From assembly GCA_012934845.2 (NCBI GenBank), contig WNNJ02002569.1, positions 124,001 to 188,000 on the forward strand: a DNA stretch of 64,000 bases, in the 5' to 3' direction. The stretch comes from Pomphorhynchus laevis (taxonomy: Eukaryota; Acanthocephala; Palaeacanthocephala; Echinorhynchida; Pomphorhynchidae). How positions within the stretch are numbered: position 1 is the stretch's first letter; each line of letters starts with the position of its first letter. Position numbers and translations under genes: made by a program. Below, in pieces: positions 12,130 to 24,500 of this stretch. Under the pieces are notes generated by a model, which saw nothing but the letters and a program-made list of their open reading frames with translations, ran no database searches and was not told where the DNA came from.

Positions 12130-12370
12130 TCTACACCACTGAAGCAGGCAGCCTAGTGAATGCATTGAATCGCGATACAGACGTCCTGAGTTCAAATCCG
12201 ATCAGCATAGGTTTACGGAGAAATCAGATCATAAGAGTCGAAACGTGAAATGTAGGTTTGGGTCAGCAGTTGATGAGACCCACCTAGACTGATTAGTAGC
12301 GTCCTGTTGTATCAAAGATAAGATCAAACTTGTGAGAATAATATCGTGCTACAATCAGAAAAATTTATTC
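12130..12370 (+). mobile_element. Candidate tRNA-derived SINE
   Basis: 12145-12215 resembles a tRNA promoter head. GCAGCCTAGTGAATGC could be a degenerate A box, and GAGTTCAAATCC, about 40 bp later, matches a B box closely. A non-tRNA body follows to a tail (GAGAATAATATCGTGCTACA) that also occurs near 11870. A genuine tRNA is unlikely because the acceptor arms do not pair. Confidence 0.4.
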
Positions 12371-12535
12371 TTTATTTTTGCAGTTTGGTATTTTAATCAA
12401 CACAAAAATATAAAATATTATAAATAAATATTAAAATAAATTTAAAATATTAAAAATAAATTGATATTTATTAATATTTATTAATATTAATATTTTTAAT
12501 ATTAAATATTAAAAATAAATTTAAAATCATTATCG

Positions 12536-13378
12536 AAAAAAATTTTATAGATGGATAAATAATATACTTTGTATTGGAATAAGGTATACTAAATATTCAA
12601 ATTTCATCAGAGGAAATGCGTCCTTAACACGTATTTATTCTTAATAAAACCAATATTAATGATAAAGAAGGTGTATATCTAGATATGAACATTAAATTAA
12701 CATTAACTAAAACTACTATTAATTTATATCGTAAAGATGACATATTTAAATTTACAAGAAACATATTTTTGCATGAGCATTCATGCATACCATATAATAT
12801 AAAATATAATACATTAAATAATGAAATTTTAAGAATTGCAACAATATGTAATGATATTGGCTTTCTTCAAAATCATTTAAATAATTTAATAGATACATAT
12901 TTTAAACTAGGTTATTATAAGAATATCATCAAGCAGAAAATAGTTAAATATATAAATCGACATAATAATATAAAGAATAAATTCAAACTCTTAAGTGGCA
13001 AATTTTTATGGATGGATAATAAATAATATACTTTGTATTAGAATAAGTTAGTAGATATTTTTATCAGAGGAAATACATCATTAGCATGTATTTGGCCCGC
13101 TGCTATGTTGGGTAGAGGAGTTAGGGGCCGAAACCTGATAGCATAGCAGTTCCTCCTGATGACCTCTAATTCTTATTCTGATACAACGTCTGTTATTTAT
13201 TAGTCAATTCATAAAAATGACTTATATTTTAAATTTCAATTTTTTTAACTCGATTTAAATTATAGAAAATCTAAAAACAATTATTAATTTTATTATTTAA
13301 TTATTAAATTTTGATTTAGCATTATTATGTTTTGTTTATTTTATAATTATATTAAATACGTATACTCAATTAGCTGAT
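12536..13378 (+). mobile_element. Naiad-type PLE, copy 2, with 5' pseudo-LTR piece
   Basis: 12536-12640 is a partial copy of the element's own 3' UTR, from the end of the ORF into the 8-bp hairpin. It joins directly to the RT C-terminal coding sequence (12685-13026, MNIKLTLTKTTINLYRKDDI to KFLWMDNK). The complete 3' UTR with the structured block (13040-13195) and terminal motif follows. A 3' UTR fragment placed ahead of a 5'-truncated copy is the pseudo-LTR arrangement known in PLEs. Confidence 0.85.
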
Positions 13379-13588
13379 TTAATCATAGGCAGAAATACAA
13401 AATAGTTCAAATGCTTAATTTTAGAGGAAATATTCAGTCTGATTTAAAAATAATAATTCTATATTTGTTCGTTAAATATATTTTATATTTAATTATTAAC
13501 AGTTTTATATCGTTCGTTTTTGACAATACCTTTACTTCTCATCAAAACGATTTTTTTTGGTTTGAGGAGATTTCTTATTATACACACA

Positions 13589-13650
13589 ATATCGAAACGA
13601 TATTGATTGTATCAAAACGACATTGATTGTATCAAAACGATACAATCAAT
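13589..13650. repeat. Overlapping fold-back hairpins
   Basis: CAATATCG/CGATATTG pair around AAA near 13590-13608. ATTGATTGTATC (13622-13633) and GATACAATCAAT (13639-13650) are exact 12-bp arms around AAAAC. A direct copy of the left arm lies about 22 bp upstream. Confidence 0.9.
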
Positions 13651-13924
13651 ACTGATAATCAAAGATACTTATTTTGAATTACAACTTGGTCGAAATGCTG
13701 ATATTAATGCGTTCACTAAGACGCCACAGTTGAATATATTCGGTTTAAAATCGCCTGAGACATTAGAAGCAAAGTAGGCGGTACACTTTATTGAAATAAT
13801 TAATTTAATTATTATTAAATTAATAATTATTTATTATTTAATTTTTCTTTAAAATTAAATAATAAATAATTGAATGATAAGATTTTATATAATTTATAAT
13901 TATGAAATTAAGATTTAAAATTAA

Positions 13925-14962
13925 AATAAAAGTAATTTTTCATGAATTGACTAATAAATAACAGATGATGTATCAGAATAAGGATAAGAGGGCATCAGGA
14001 TGAACTGAATATGTCACAAGGTTCGGCCCCTATCCGTCGACCCAGCGGGACCAAACAAGTGCTAATGACGTATTTCCTCTGATGAAATTTGATTATCTGG
14101 TGTATCTTATTCTAATACAAAGTATATTATTTATTATCCATCCATAAAAATTGTTCACCTAATAGATTATATTTTTGTTTTTAATTATATTGTGGTGATT
14201 ATATATTTTACTATTTTCTGTTTGATTTTATTTTTATAGTAACCAAGTTGAAAATATACATCTTTTAAATTATTCAAATGATTTTATAGAAAGCGAATAT
14301 CGTTACAAATTGTTGTAATTCTTAAAATTTATATTATTTAATGTATTATATTTTATATTATATGGTATGCATGAATGCTCATGCAAAAATATGTTTCTTG
14401 TAAACTTTGAAAAGTCATCTTTACGATATAAATTAAAAGGTAGTTTTAATTGATGTTAATTTAATGCTCATATCTAATTATGTACCTTCTTTATCTTAAT
14501 ATTGGTTTTATTAAAAATAAGGCTATCTGGATAAATGTATTCACTTATTAAACAAAAATTATTTGAGTTAAATCCACATATATCATCAATATATCGAAAC
14601 ATATGTTTTATATATTTATATTGTTTAGATTTAGTTTTGCACGTTTATGAACAAATTCATATTCTATAAAGCTTAAAAATAAGTCATCAATAATTGAGCT
14701 ACTATTACCACCCATTGGAACACCTTTTAGTTGTCTAAATATAAATGTCCCTACCTTTAAATAATTTTGAATTAACAAAATATTTAAATATTCTAATAAT
14801 TCAATTTTATCCATATATTTATATTTACTTAATGGTTTAATTTTTGTTAGATATAACATATTTGTATATCTCTTTCAGAATATAAGGTTAATTAATTTTC
14901 CTAACTCTTCTCTAATATCTGCAAAAACTCGATTTGCATAAAGCGTACTAAAATTCAGCTTC
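13925..14962 (-). mobile_element. Naiad-type PLE, copy 3
   Basis: Minus-strand copy lying tail to tail with copy 2. It has a degenerate 3' UTR block (13960-14140) and a decayed RT C-terminus. The frame 14859-14608 carries YLNILLIQNYLKVGTFIFRQ and LKGVPMGGNSSSIIDDLFLS; the family's IIADL reads IIDDL here. It ends within the catalytic-aspartate block near 14960, where unrelated sequence starts. Confidence 0.8.
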
Positions 14963-14984
14963 AACTGTACTCTTGCGAGGTGAA

Positions 14985-15545
14985 TTCCACAACTTCACAG
15001 TTCGGTGGTTAAACTGTAGTGTCCTCTATGAACAATCCGCTGACGCTCCAAAGCAATAGGATGCTCACGTAAAATCCGGACTGTGTGAACATGAATAATG
15101 TGAACAAAGCATGATGAGGCATATGCTAAATCTTCAAAATCAAGCATATCACATAAGTTTCGACTAGACTTATTGACTCTCGATTTGTTCGTGGATATAC
15201 ACACGGGGATGCATCTAGTAAATGACTATACTACATGTAAATGATTATACAAAGACCCTCTACATGGTGGGTCTTTGTTAGAAGACCTACCATGCGATTC
15301 GCCTTGGAGCAGGCATACTCAAGCTGATTGGATTTATGTCTGTATAATTTGCACGCGCACAACAGGCAACGTTATCGACATCGTCTTGTAAGCACTCCAA
15401 ATCTGTTAGCACTCTTACCGTCATCCAAACTTTCAAATCATCTGCATATAACTGCGAGCCCCGTGACAGTAAGCTCTCAGTTCTCTAATGTAAATGCTGA
15501 ATAGCTGCGTCCCAATACCGAACTCTGAGATACACCCTCTTCTTT
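14985..15545 (-). mobile_element. LINE family C RT remnant with adjoining unplaced sequence
   Basis: 15280-15545 on the minus strand reads GSQLYADDLKVWMTVRVLTD and LECLQDDVDNVACCARANYT, a LINE RT palm with YADD. A 10-bp hairpin (ACAAAGACCC/GGGTCTTTGT, 15249-15278) separates it from 14985-15240, which holds a 69-aa minus frame I cannot place. Confidence 0.6.
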
Positions 15546-15904
15546 GGTCGGTAATTACACAAATAAAACAATAATAAAATGCAAAAATAAACAATATAAA
15601 ACAAAATACAAAAGCACTGAACCTGTGTTTTAAAAGTACAATTTGTATCGTTACTGAAATTTTTATCGTTAATTAAATTCTTAATTGATAAATTATCTTA
15701 AACTAAGCAGCAATTTCTTTGCTTGTATTATTTTATATTTTAGCTAATATTTTATAGCTTAGCTTTTGTGTATAATGATACGTTAAGGTATAAAATGAAA
15801 GCATAATTTTATTCTTGAAATTATAATTTTAAATTGTAATATTTTTGAAATATATTAAGTATTAAAATATTTAAGTATTTTATTAAATTTTTAAACTTAA
15901 TCCT

Positions 15905-17813
15905 TGTGTAGGATTGAATAACATGGTACAAGGAATTGGCAGAAGTAGTATAATACATAACAAACAACTATATTATAATAATCCGGTTAAACGCAAACCA
16001 AGAAGTCATGTCGATAACATGAATAAGAAAAATAGAGTTAAAAATATTAAAAAAGATATGTATATAAATGAACGATTAGAAATATTAAAACAACTTTTAA
16101 GTGATAATAAGCTAAAAGATCTTTATGTAAATATAAGAACTTTTTCATAAAAAATTTGTTGTTCAATAAATCAAAGATTAATAAACGATTATGATAGGTT
16201 AAGTTGTGTAATATACAGTTATTGTAATATAAAATACTATAATCGTACAATAAATGTTAATAATAACAAGAAAAAAATATACATTAACCATAAACTTCAT
16301 TAATAAATGTATAGATAACATAAATATAGCCGGACTTTTAAATAATTCTAAAAGTACATAAATAATAGGGTCAGATTTAAGTAAATATATTTCTAAAATA
16401 AGGTATAAACGTTTACCACTATTAAGACGAAAAAATTGTAATTATAATTAAGAATTAAAATCAATATGTAACGATAATATTAGAAACATAATGGAAACAG
16501 AATGCAATTGTAAAAGTCTTAGTTTTGATAAAATAAATGAACATATATGTACCCATAATCTAGAATTAATTGAAAATTGTGAATTAAGAAAGCTGCTATC
16601 AAAAGGGTATAAATATAGATTAAATAATAATATTAATAAAAATAAAATTTACAATTCGTTATATAATAACTTAAATGATTACTTTGGTAAGCTGATTAAT
16701 AGTAAAAGCTTCAATACATCAACGAGAAAATGAAAATAACAAACAATTATAAAAGTAAAGATCAAATTAATAAAGATATGTATACAGAACTTACAAAATT
16801 AATGGATAACTATATAATAACAACTATTGAAAAAGAATTATAAAAGTTGAAGAATATTGGGATTAGATTTAAAAAAATATACTCCTAAAATAAGGTATAA
16901 TTTTGGAATCCAAAATTACATAACAATCGTAAATTATATAAATCAAAGTATTTATATATTAATAAAGATATGTATACAGAACTTACTAAATTAAAGCATA
17001 ACTATATAATAAGAACTATTGATAATGCTAGTAATAACTTTGTCTTCGTATGCAAAAGGCTTTATTATGATATACTGATGAAAGAAGTTAATTATAATAA
17101 TTTAAATGTAATGATTTAAACAATTCATAAGACCGTAGTGATTTTAGTTTAGAAACAATTATCACAAGTCACTGTTCAATATAAAATACAAATGGTATAA
17201 ATGTTGAATCATAAAGGTTGAACACAACTTATGAATGTAGTGATTAAGTTTAGAAACAATTATTACAAGTCATTGTTCTATAACGGATAAAAAGGGTATA
17301 AAAAGTGAATCATATAATAAAACTATACCTTTATTATTTTGGAATCCAAAATTACATAAAAATTTAATAAAATATAGATTCATATGTAATGTTTTTATAT
17401 GTACATTAAAACCACTTTCTGGTCATATGAATAAAATACATAGAGTAATAAAAAACACTTCAAGAAATATTTTAGGGTAAGCGAAATTTATACCGGTATA
17501 AAACACTATATACCGGTTTAAAACACTAAATTTAATAAATCTAGATTTAAAAAGGTATATATAGAAATGAAAATTAAATCAACATCAATTAAATTGATGA
17601 TTTAATTGATGATAATTATTAATTATTAAATTATTTTTATCAGATTTAAGTGACATTAAAGAAGCGTTAACAAAATTAATTAATCTTATATAGCTTATAG
17701 CGAATATCTAACAAAAATTAAACCATTAAATACATACGATTTTAGTACGTTTTATACAAATCTAGATTTTGTAGATATTAAAGAAGCGTTAGTAAAATTA
17801 ATTAATATTATAT

Positions 17814-17856
<43 letters not shown>

Positions 17857-18860
17857 TATAACGCCTATCTAACAAAAATTAAGCCATTAAGTAAATATAA
17901 ATATATGGATAAAATTGAATTAATAGAATCCTTAAATATTTTGATAAATCAAAATTATTTAAAAGTAGGGACATCTATATTTAGACAAGTAAAAGGTGTT
18001 CCAATGGGTGGTAATAGTAGCCCAATTATAGCTGACTTGCTTTTAAGCCTTATAGAATATGAACTTGTTCATAACTGTGTAAAAACTAAATCTAAACAAT
18101 ATAAATATATGAAATATATGTTTCGATACATTGATGATATATGTGTATTTAATTCTAATAATTTTTATTCAATTAGTGAGCACATTTATCCAGAAAGCCT
18201 TATTCTTAACAAAACCAATATTAATGATAAAGAATGTGTATATCTACATTAAATTAACATTAACTAAAACTACTATTAATTTATATCGTAAAGATGACAT
18301 ATTTAAATTTACAAGAAACATATTTTTGCATGAGCATTCATGCATACCATATAATATAAAATATAATACATTAAATAATGAAATTTTAAGAATTGCAACA
18401 ATATGTAATGATATTGGCTTTCTTCAAAATCATTTAAATAATTTACTAGATACATATTTGAAACTGGGTTACTATAAAAATAAAATCAAACAGAAAATAG
18501 TAAAATATATAATAAATCTACATAATAATATTAAAAATAAATTAAAATCATTAGCGGTGATATTTTATTATTGGATAATAAACAATATGCTTTGTATCAG
18601 ATTAAGATACTAGATAATCAAATTTCATCAGAAGAAAGACGTCATCAACACGTGTTTGGTCGCGCTGCTATGTTGGGTTGAGGAATAGGACTTAACCATG
18701 ATAACATATCAGTTCCTCTTGATGACCTCTAATACTTATTCTGATACATCGTATGTTATTTATTAGTCAATTTATAAAAATTTACTTTAATTTTAAATTT
18801 CAATTTTACATTTTAACTTGATATAAAAATAAATTGTATAAAATCTTATATAATTATTTA
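15905..18860 (+). mobile_element. Naiad-type PLE, copy 4, internally rearranged
   Basis: It starts in the linker after the endonuclease (VQGIGRSSIIHNKQLYYNN, 15914-16150) and keeps the CxC block METECNCKSLS at 16491. From 16740 to 17800 pieces of the RT N-terminal half are repeated and shuffled: the KLHKN-type block occurs at ~16905 and again at ~17345, and the LYTNLD-type block twice. A (TA)n tract interrupts it at 17.82 kb. The palm then resumes (17905-18252: FRQVKGVPMGGNSSPIIADL, FRYIDDICVF) and continues to ~18570. A degenerate structured 3' UTR follows (18600-18750). Confidence 0.8.
17815..17851. repeat. (TA)n microsatellite
   Basis: An almost uninterrupted run of about 16 TA units inside the RT region of Naiad copy 4. 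Confidence 0.95.
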
Positions 18861-19260
18861 TTACTATTCTTCCATTTGCATGAGAGGAAATACATGATTG
18901 ACATGTATTTGGGCACGCAATTTTCATTTTTACAGAAAAATTAAAATGTTTCTAAAATTGTTTTAAAATCATTAAAATAATTCAAATGCTTGTACGATTT
19001 ATCGAATTCTTAGAAAAATGTTTTTTCGGGCTTTTTCTGAATGATTCAAAGGTGAGAAGACAATTTTATTAAATAAATTTATTTATAATAGTTCGGTGAC
19101 GCACTGGATCACGGTTTTCACCAAAATTGATAAGACTGCACCATCAAAATATTATAAATAAATAAATCAGTAATAAATGAAACCGTCTTATCGACTTTGA
19201 ATATTTTTGTTTGCTATGAATTAATAATTTCTAACGTTACCTCAATGCGACTTTTAACAT
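18861..19260. other. AT-rich spacer
   Basis: No supported gene or recognised repeat. Confidence 0.4.
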
Positions 19261-19264
19261 GACG

Positions 19265-19299
19265 TTTTCACGTAGGAAAAGTAGTTTCCTATGTGAAAA
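19265..19299. repeat. 15-bp fold-back hairpin
   Basis: TTTTCACGTAGGAAA (19265-19279) pairs with TTTCCTATGTGAAAA (19285-19299), one G-T pair, loop AGTAG. Confidence 0.9.
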
Positions 19300-19559
19300 A
19301 GTCGACTTTCACAGTAAAATTACTTTTTTTAGGTACTTTTACAAAAGTAACTGAAAATTGTTGCGTTGACTGAGTGGAACTAAACACAAAAGTTTATGAA
19401 AATATACAATATTCAATACAATGTTCATTTCTATAAAAAATATAAGCAAGTCGAAACTTCATAGGTAAGGTGATGTTCCATTTATTATAAACATACTATA
19501 CCTAACATGATTTGATTTTGTTCTGAAAATGCATCCTAATGTAAAATAGGATTTATCCC

Positions 19560-20120
19560 TATTTATCCCGTATTAGAATATTTTTGCGATCTAATCAATT
19601 GTTGTTTTGAATAAAAAATATTGATCTTGTTTTTCTCAAAAGCAATAAATTGGATTACTTTTGTATTGCTTTGTTTTATCAAAAGCTATACAAATAATCA
19701 ATACCTTGAGTATTTATATATAAATATTATATATTTATATAATATTATTTATAGTATTATCTATATATTTTATATATTTTTTACTTTTTGTGTTTTTATC
19801 TTAGATTATTTTTTTCGATCTAATATTTTTTGGAGAAACAATACCAATTTGTTTTCTTTCTATCAAAAACAATAAATTATTAGATTAATAATCAATAGAT
19901 TATTAGATTACTTTTGTATTTATCTATTTTCAAAATATTTGTATTTTTTGAGTTTCTTCTTGTTAAATTATTTTTGCGATCTAAAAAATTGTTTTTATAA
20001 AAAAGATATTTTTATTTTGTTTTCTTTATCAAAAGCAATACAGATAATTATTACTTATTGTTTATCTATTTTAAATATTTCTATTTTTGATGTTTCGAGA
20101 TTTTATTAGGTTAGTTATCT
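19560..20120. repeat. Degenerate tandem repeat, period about 200 bp
   Basis: Three imperfect units share GCGATCTAA-like starts (~19588, ~19816, ~19977) and a TTTATCAAAAGCAATA-like segment. Highly AT-rich; the short frame inside looks like chance. Confidence 0.6.
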
Positions 20121-20124
20121 TATA

Positions 20125-20430
20125 TTAGGTTATTATTTTCGAGACGGGAACCCAGCACCAGTCAGGGCAATTACTGATACGGGCGTTTACTATACGGCAT
20201 TCCAGTCCTTGTATACCCGATCCATCGGTAATTTGTCCGATTGTACATTTAAAAACCGCCTCAATACTGAGGCGGAAACTGATTGCGAGACTCAGCCACT
20301 CGTCATCTAGTGGTGTGCCGTCGGAGGTGATTGGGAAGGCATGGATGAATTCACCAGCTTCGTTCGGCGGAGCTCCGAAAATAATACTTGATGAAGATAT
20401 TAAAACGCAGGATTTTCTAAAATTTTTGAT
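20125..20430 (-). CDS. Unidentified open frame, possible exon
   Basis: A 101-residue open stretch without an internal ATG, bounded by TAA on both sides, in a region more GC-rich than its surroundings. It reads IIFGAPPNEAGEFIHAFPI, TSDGTPLDDEWLSLAISFRL, SIEAVFKCTIGQITDGSGIQ, GLECRIVNARISNCPD and WCWVPVSKIIT. Composition is protein-like, with several Cys and Trp and a globular pattern. I do not recognise the family. A minus-strand 3' splice site (CTTCATCAAG) could open it near 20387, so it may be an exon. The opposite strand is also open for most of this length, so coding direction is not proven. An 8-bp hairpin CCGCCTCA/TGAGGCGG lies at 20256-20275. Confidence 0.4.
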   Translation of the reverse strand: MKNFRKSCVLISSSSIIFGAPPNEAGEFIHAFPITSDGTPLDDEWLSLAISFRLSIEAVFKCTIGQITDGSGIQGLECRIVNARISNCPDWCWVPVSKIIT

Positions 20431-20615
20431 TTATATCAGTAATGGCACACTACATGTAGTCATGTTTTTTAATTTCCATCTAATACAATGATTATTTAAT
20501 AAAGAACTACTTTAATTGCCTAATTACTTACCATATATATAGTGTAAAAATATATCAATGCTTTGTATATTTTAATATTAAAATTATATTTTAATGTTAC
20601 ACACCTAGTGGTTTG

Positions 20616-20647
20616 AATTTTCATACCACAACTGTGGTATGAAAATT
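20616..20647. repeat. 14-bp fold-back hairpin
   Basis: AATTTTCATACCAC pairs perfectly with GTGGTATGAAAATT around AACT. Confidence 0.95.
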
Positions 20648-21543
20648 GTGCAACTAGCAGTTAGCATGCTTTTTATTGTGGTTTATATTTTTCTCAAGAT
20701 GATAGTAGTTGCTAAAAATGATTTATAAATCAATTTATAATAAATTAAGCTATAATATATACATTTTATTAGTAATTCGGACTAATCGACAGCTTTATCT
20801 ATCATTTTTAGAAAATATATTATATATTGCATTGTAATACATTATATATCTCTGCAGAGACTGAGCATGAACATCTAATGGGCAATGCTAGCTGCGTTTT
20901 TGGAACAGCTGACATGATGGGGGATCGACAGGATTTGGATGTCGTGTATTATTTTTAGTTTTTATTCAACTGTTTATATAGAATTTTGAATCTATAAGAC
21001 TTTATATAATTATATATTTATTATATTAGTAGATATAATATTGTTCTAATATGTAACTGAATCGAAATTATTAACTCATCATCTAGCCCCAATGCAATCA
21101 GAAATATCTATCATATATATTTTTGAGTTTATTCCTTAAAATGAAAGCTATTGTATCATTTTAAGAAATTAAAATCATAACAAATATTAAATTTTGTACT
21201 GTGGTTTACTATTTTTCCTTAAGATGATAACAGATGCTACCAAAAATTTGATTTTATAGAGAAGAATTTCAAAATGTCTAAAAGATTTAAGATTAGAAGA
21301 TTTAAAAAATCTAAATTTCTAAAAATTAGTAAAGGATTTAAACGAGTGGGATTCTATATTTATTTCTAAAATTTTCCAGCGTTTCGATGGGTACTCACGT
21401 CATCGTCAAGTACATCAACAAAAATAATAACAAATACTTTGATGGATGACAAATAAATTTAGCTTCCATCTGTTATGATGAAACAAAATTATATCTTAAT
21501 TTTTTTGCATTCTCAACAAAACAATATAATCCCTTAATTATAG

Positions 21544-24500
21544 ATGGATTTCTTTAATATACTAAAAGCGAAGGCCATGGAGTCGAAGTATACTGATGTA
21601 ATCAATGAATTTGCCAGTAAGTTTGTAATTCTCGTGCCCCTTATTTTTGACTTTCATTAAGAATCTACTTTTGACAGCGCCAGCAAGATATTAACCGAAC
21701 AGGCGGATTTTGTGTCTTCCAAATTCCGAGAAGGAATGGTACGTTTTCCGTTTTTCTGATTGTATCGTTTTTAAGATATTTTTACTCTGTATAATATCTT
21801 TTTAAATAATTAAAATATTTTTTTTAAATAAAATTACAAACAAATACATATTCTACTAAATATTTAAAGTAATAAATATTTTATATCTCAAAAAATAATT
21901 CATACTATTCTTGGCAAAGCAAAACGTAAGGTTTTAACATGATTTAAGTTAAGCTTAAATGACACTTTATCTAAAGATTTATTTAATCTTAATTTAATAA
22001 ATAATTGACTTTAGCTTGTTTAAAATTATTCAATTAATGAGATAAAAATAGATCATATTGATTATTGTATAGATTATTATATTACAATATAGTTAATATA
22101 TTTTGAATATTAAATAAAATTTAATATTATAATATTTAAATGATATTCGTTGTTTTTCAGGCAAAGTTAAATCAAGAGTTTAAACCTCTTGAGGACTTAC
22201 AACAAAGCAAAGAATCTTTTGATAATTCATATTTGCCTTGGATGCAGTACGAAGGTAACACCAATATTCTGAGAGAACTAATTCTTAATCTTATAGAGGT
22301 AAATGCTTTTAATTTTAACATTTCTTTTGAATAATTTTTGTATAATGATTTTCGTAAACTACGTCGCTCGTGTGTTATTGCGTCTACTCCGTTTCGACTA
22401 TATCTCCCATCATCTTTCCGTCATATTTCGGACCAACATTTTTTTCGTGCACCAGCATTAAGATAATCACCAACCATAATGATATGAACCAACTAGATGC
22501 ACGGATGTACACCAACTATAATGTTGGTGCACGGATGTGCTGAGGAAACAACGATCCAGGATTTCTTACGATTTCTTATATATAATTGAATATATATAAA
22601 TTTGAATTGTTGCTAAATTGGCGTTACACTCGTTGGATCCTTAATCGATACGGCATGTATAATAGTAGTGCACAAATGTGCTGAATAAACAACGGTCCAA
22701 TATTTATTTCGAAATATGGCATTTATACAAAATGGTGTTGCTTTATAGACTGGACTTTGATTTACGACTTTCACTCACCGTGTTACTTCTAGGCGACCAC
22801 TTTACCATAGAAATGATGGAGTACCGGCAATACCTATCAGTAGAATGAAGTACTCACTGGTCGTTTAGGTTGCCATGGTGTTTCAGCCATATGCCACTTA
22901 TAGACGATCACCACAGCATCGAAATGATGAGTACCAGGCAACACTCATCAGTAGAATGAAGTACTCACTGGTCGTTTCGGTTGCCTGCGTGACATTGTGA
23001 ATGACGGTGTTTCCAACACTTTGCTGAATTGACTGAGGCTTACGCTCTTTACTAGATCTAATTGCTGTGCATACCATCCTTAAACACTAGGCAGAGGTTG
23101 TTGTTGAATTGTCGCTGCAATCGTTGGATCCATAATGAATTCTGCATGTATAATGGTAGTGCACGGATGTGCTGAGGAAACAACGGTGCAGGATTTCTTA
23201 CGAAATGCAGCATTTATCAAAAATGGCATTGCTTGATAGACTGAACTTTGATGTTGCTCACAACATCAAAACATTTTCTCACAAGATCACTCATTGATGA
23301 TGCTATGTAACATACGAATAGTGTGCGAATAGCATACGAATTTATTTAGCACACTTAATTTATTTTTAAAAATTATTCAAGATATCGGGCAAGCACAAAC
23401 AGTTGTTAAATCAAAGGTCAAATATCACTTTGTACTTAAATCTTTATTTTTTTGGTTTGTTTCTTTTTACTTTTATTGATTGTAATATAAATCTGTGGCT
23501 TCAATGCACATATTTCTAAACTTTAAATGTACAACACTATCAATTTGGTAAATGTTGTAATAGTGTATTGCAAATGTACTAATGTATTTTTCTCATTGCT
23601 TGCTTTTGCTTAATGTTGGATAATAAGATAATATTCATTATATGCAGATCTTTTGTCTTAAGTAATTTTCTTTATATTCGTCTTTCATAATCACTTTATC
23701 TTTTTTAATAATCCTCGTTCATAATATTATAATCCTCTTTATACTCTTTTTGTTGCCAAAAAGAGTATAAAAGGTATATATAAAGAGTATACTCTTTTTG
23801 GCTTCGGTGCTACGTATGTCTAAGATCATTTTCCGAAACCCGAATTCTAGAGATCTTATATCTTTATTATAACGTGCTATACCCGATATAACCAAATCTG
23901 TTTTGTATGATTTATTTTGTTATTTAAATAAAATATTATCTAATCCAATACAAATATTAATAATCCTCTACAAATTTTAATCTAATCCAATCTATACCGT
24001 GTAATGTAACCTGTTCGTGTATGATGTTCGTGTATAATGTTCACATAGTGTTTGCTATTGTGTCATTACTTGACGATGGTAACTTTAGATTTCACAAATT
24101 ATTAATTATAATCTTTATTTACTAAAGTGGCCATCATAAATGCTTATCCTGAGCCCCTTTACATAACAGTTCCTCTTCCAGATCTCGCATATTCTTTCTG
24201 ACATAAAATATGAATCTGTTAAAGATATTTAAAATTACTAAATTATCAAAAGTTGCAGTTAACTTATTTGATTTGAAATTATTTAAAATTTATGTTTTAT
24301 GAACTTATCAAACACAGTTGTTTATACAGCAAAATTCATTTGTAATTCTTTCCCGTGTTTGTACGTATGAAATGGTGATATCTTATTAAATCGTTGATGC
24401 CGCATCGTTTGAAATCGATTCGGAATTATGATTGTACATCTACGGAAATAAAATATAAAATGTTAAAATATATATTATCTATTCCCGTTAATAAATGTTT

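Noticed and set aside
12145-12215. Functional tRNA gene
   Set aside because: Acceptor and anticodon arms do not pair; only the promoter boxes resemble a tRNA, which fits a SINE head.
20256-20275. Intrinsic transcription terminator (GC hairpin)
   Set aside because: The context is eukaryotic and there is no T-run directly after the hairpin on the plus strand; it is reported only as a hairpin within the orphan frame.
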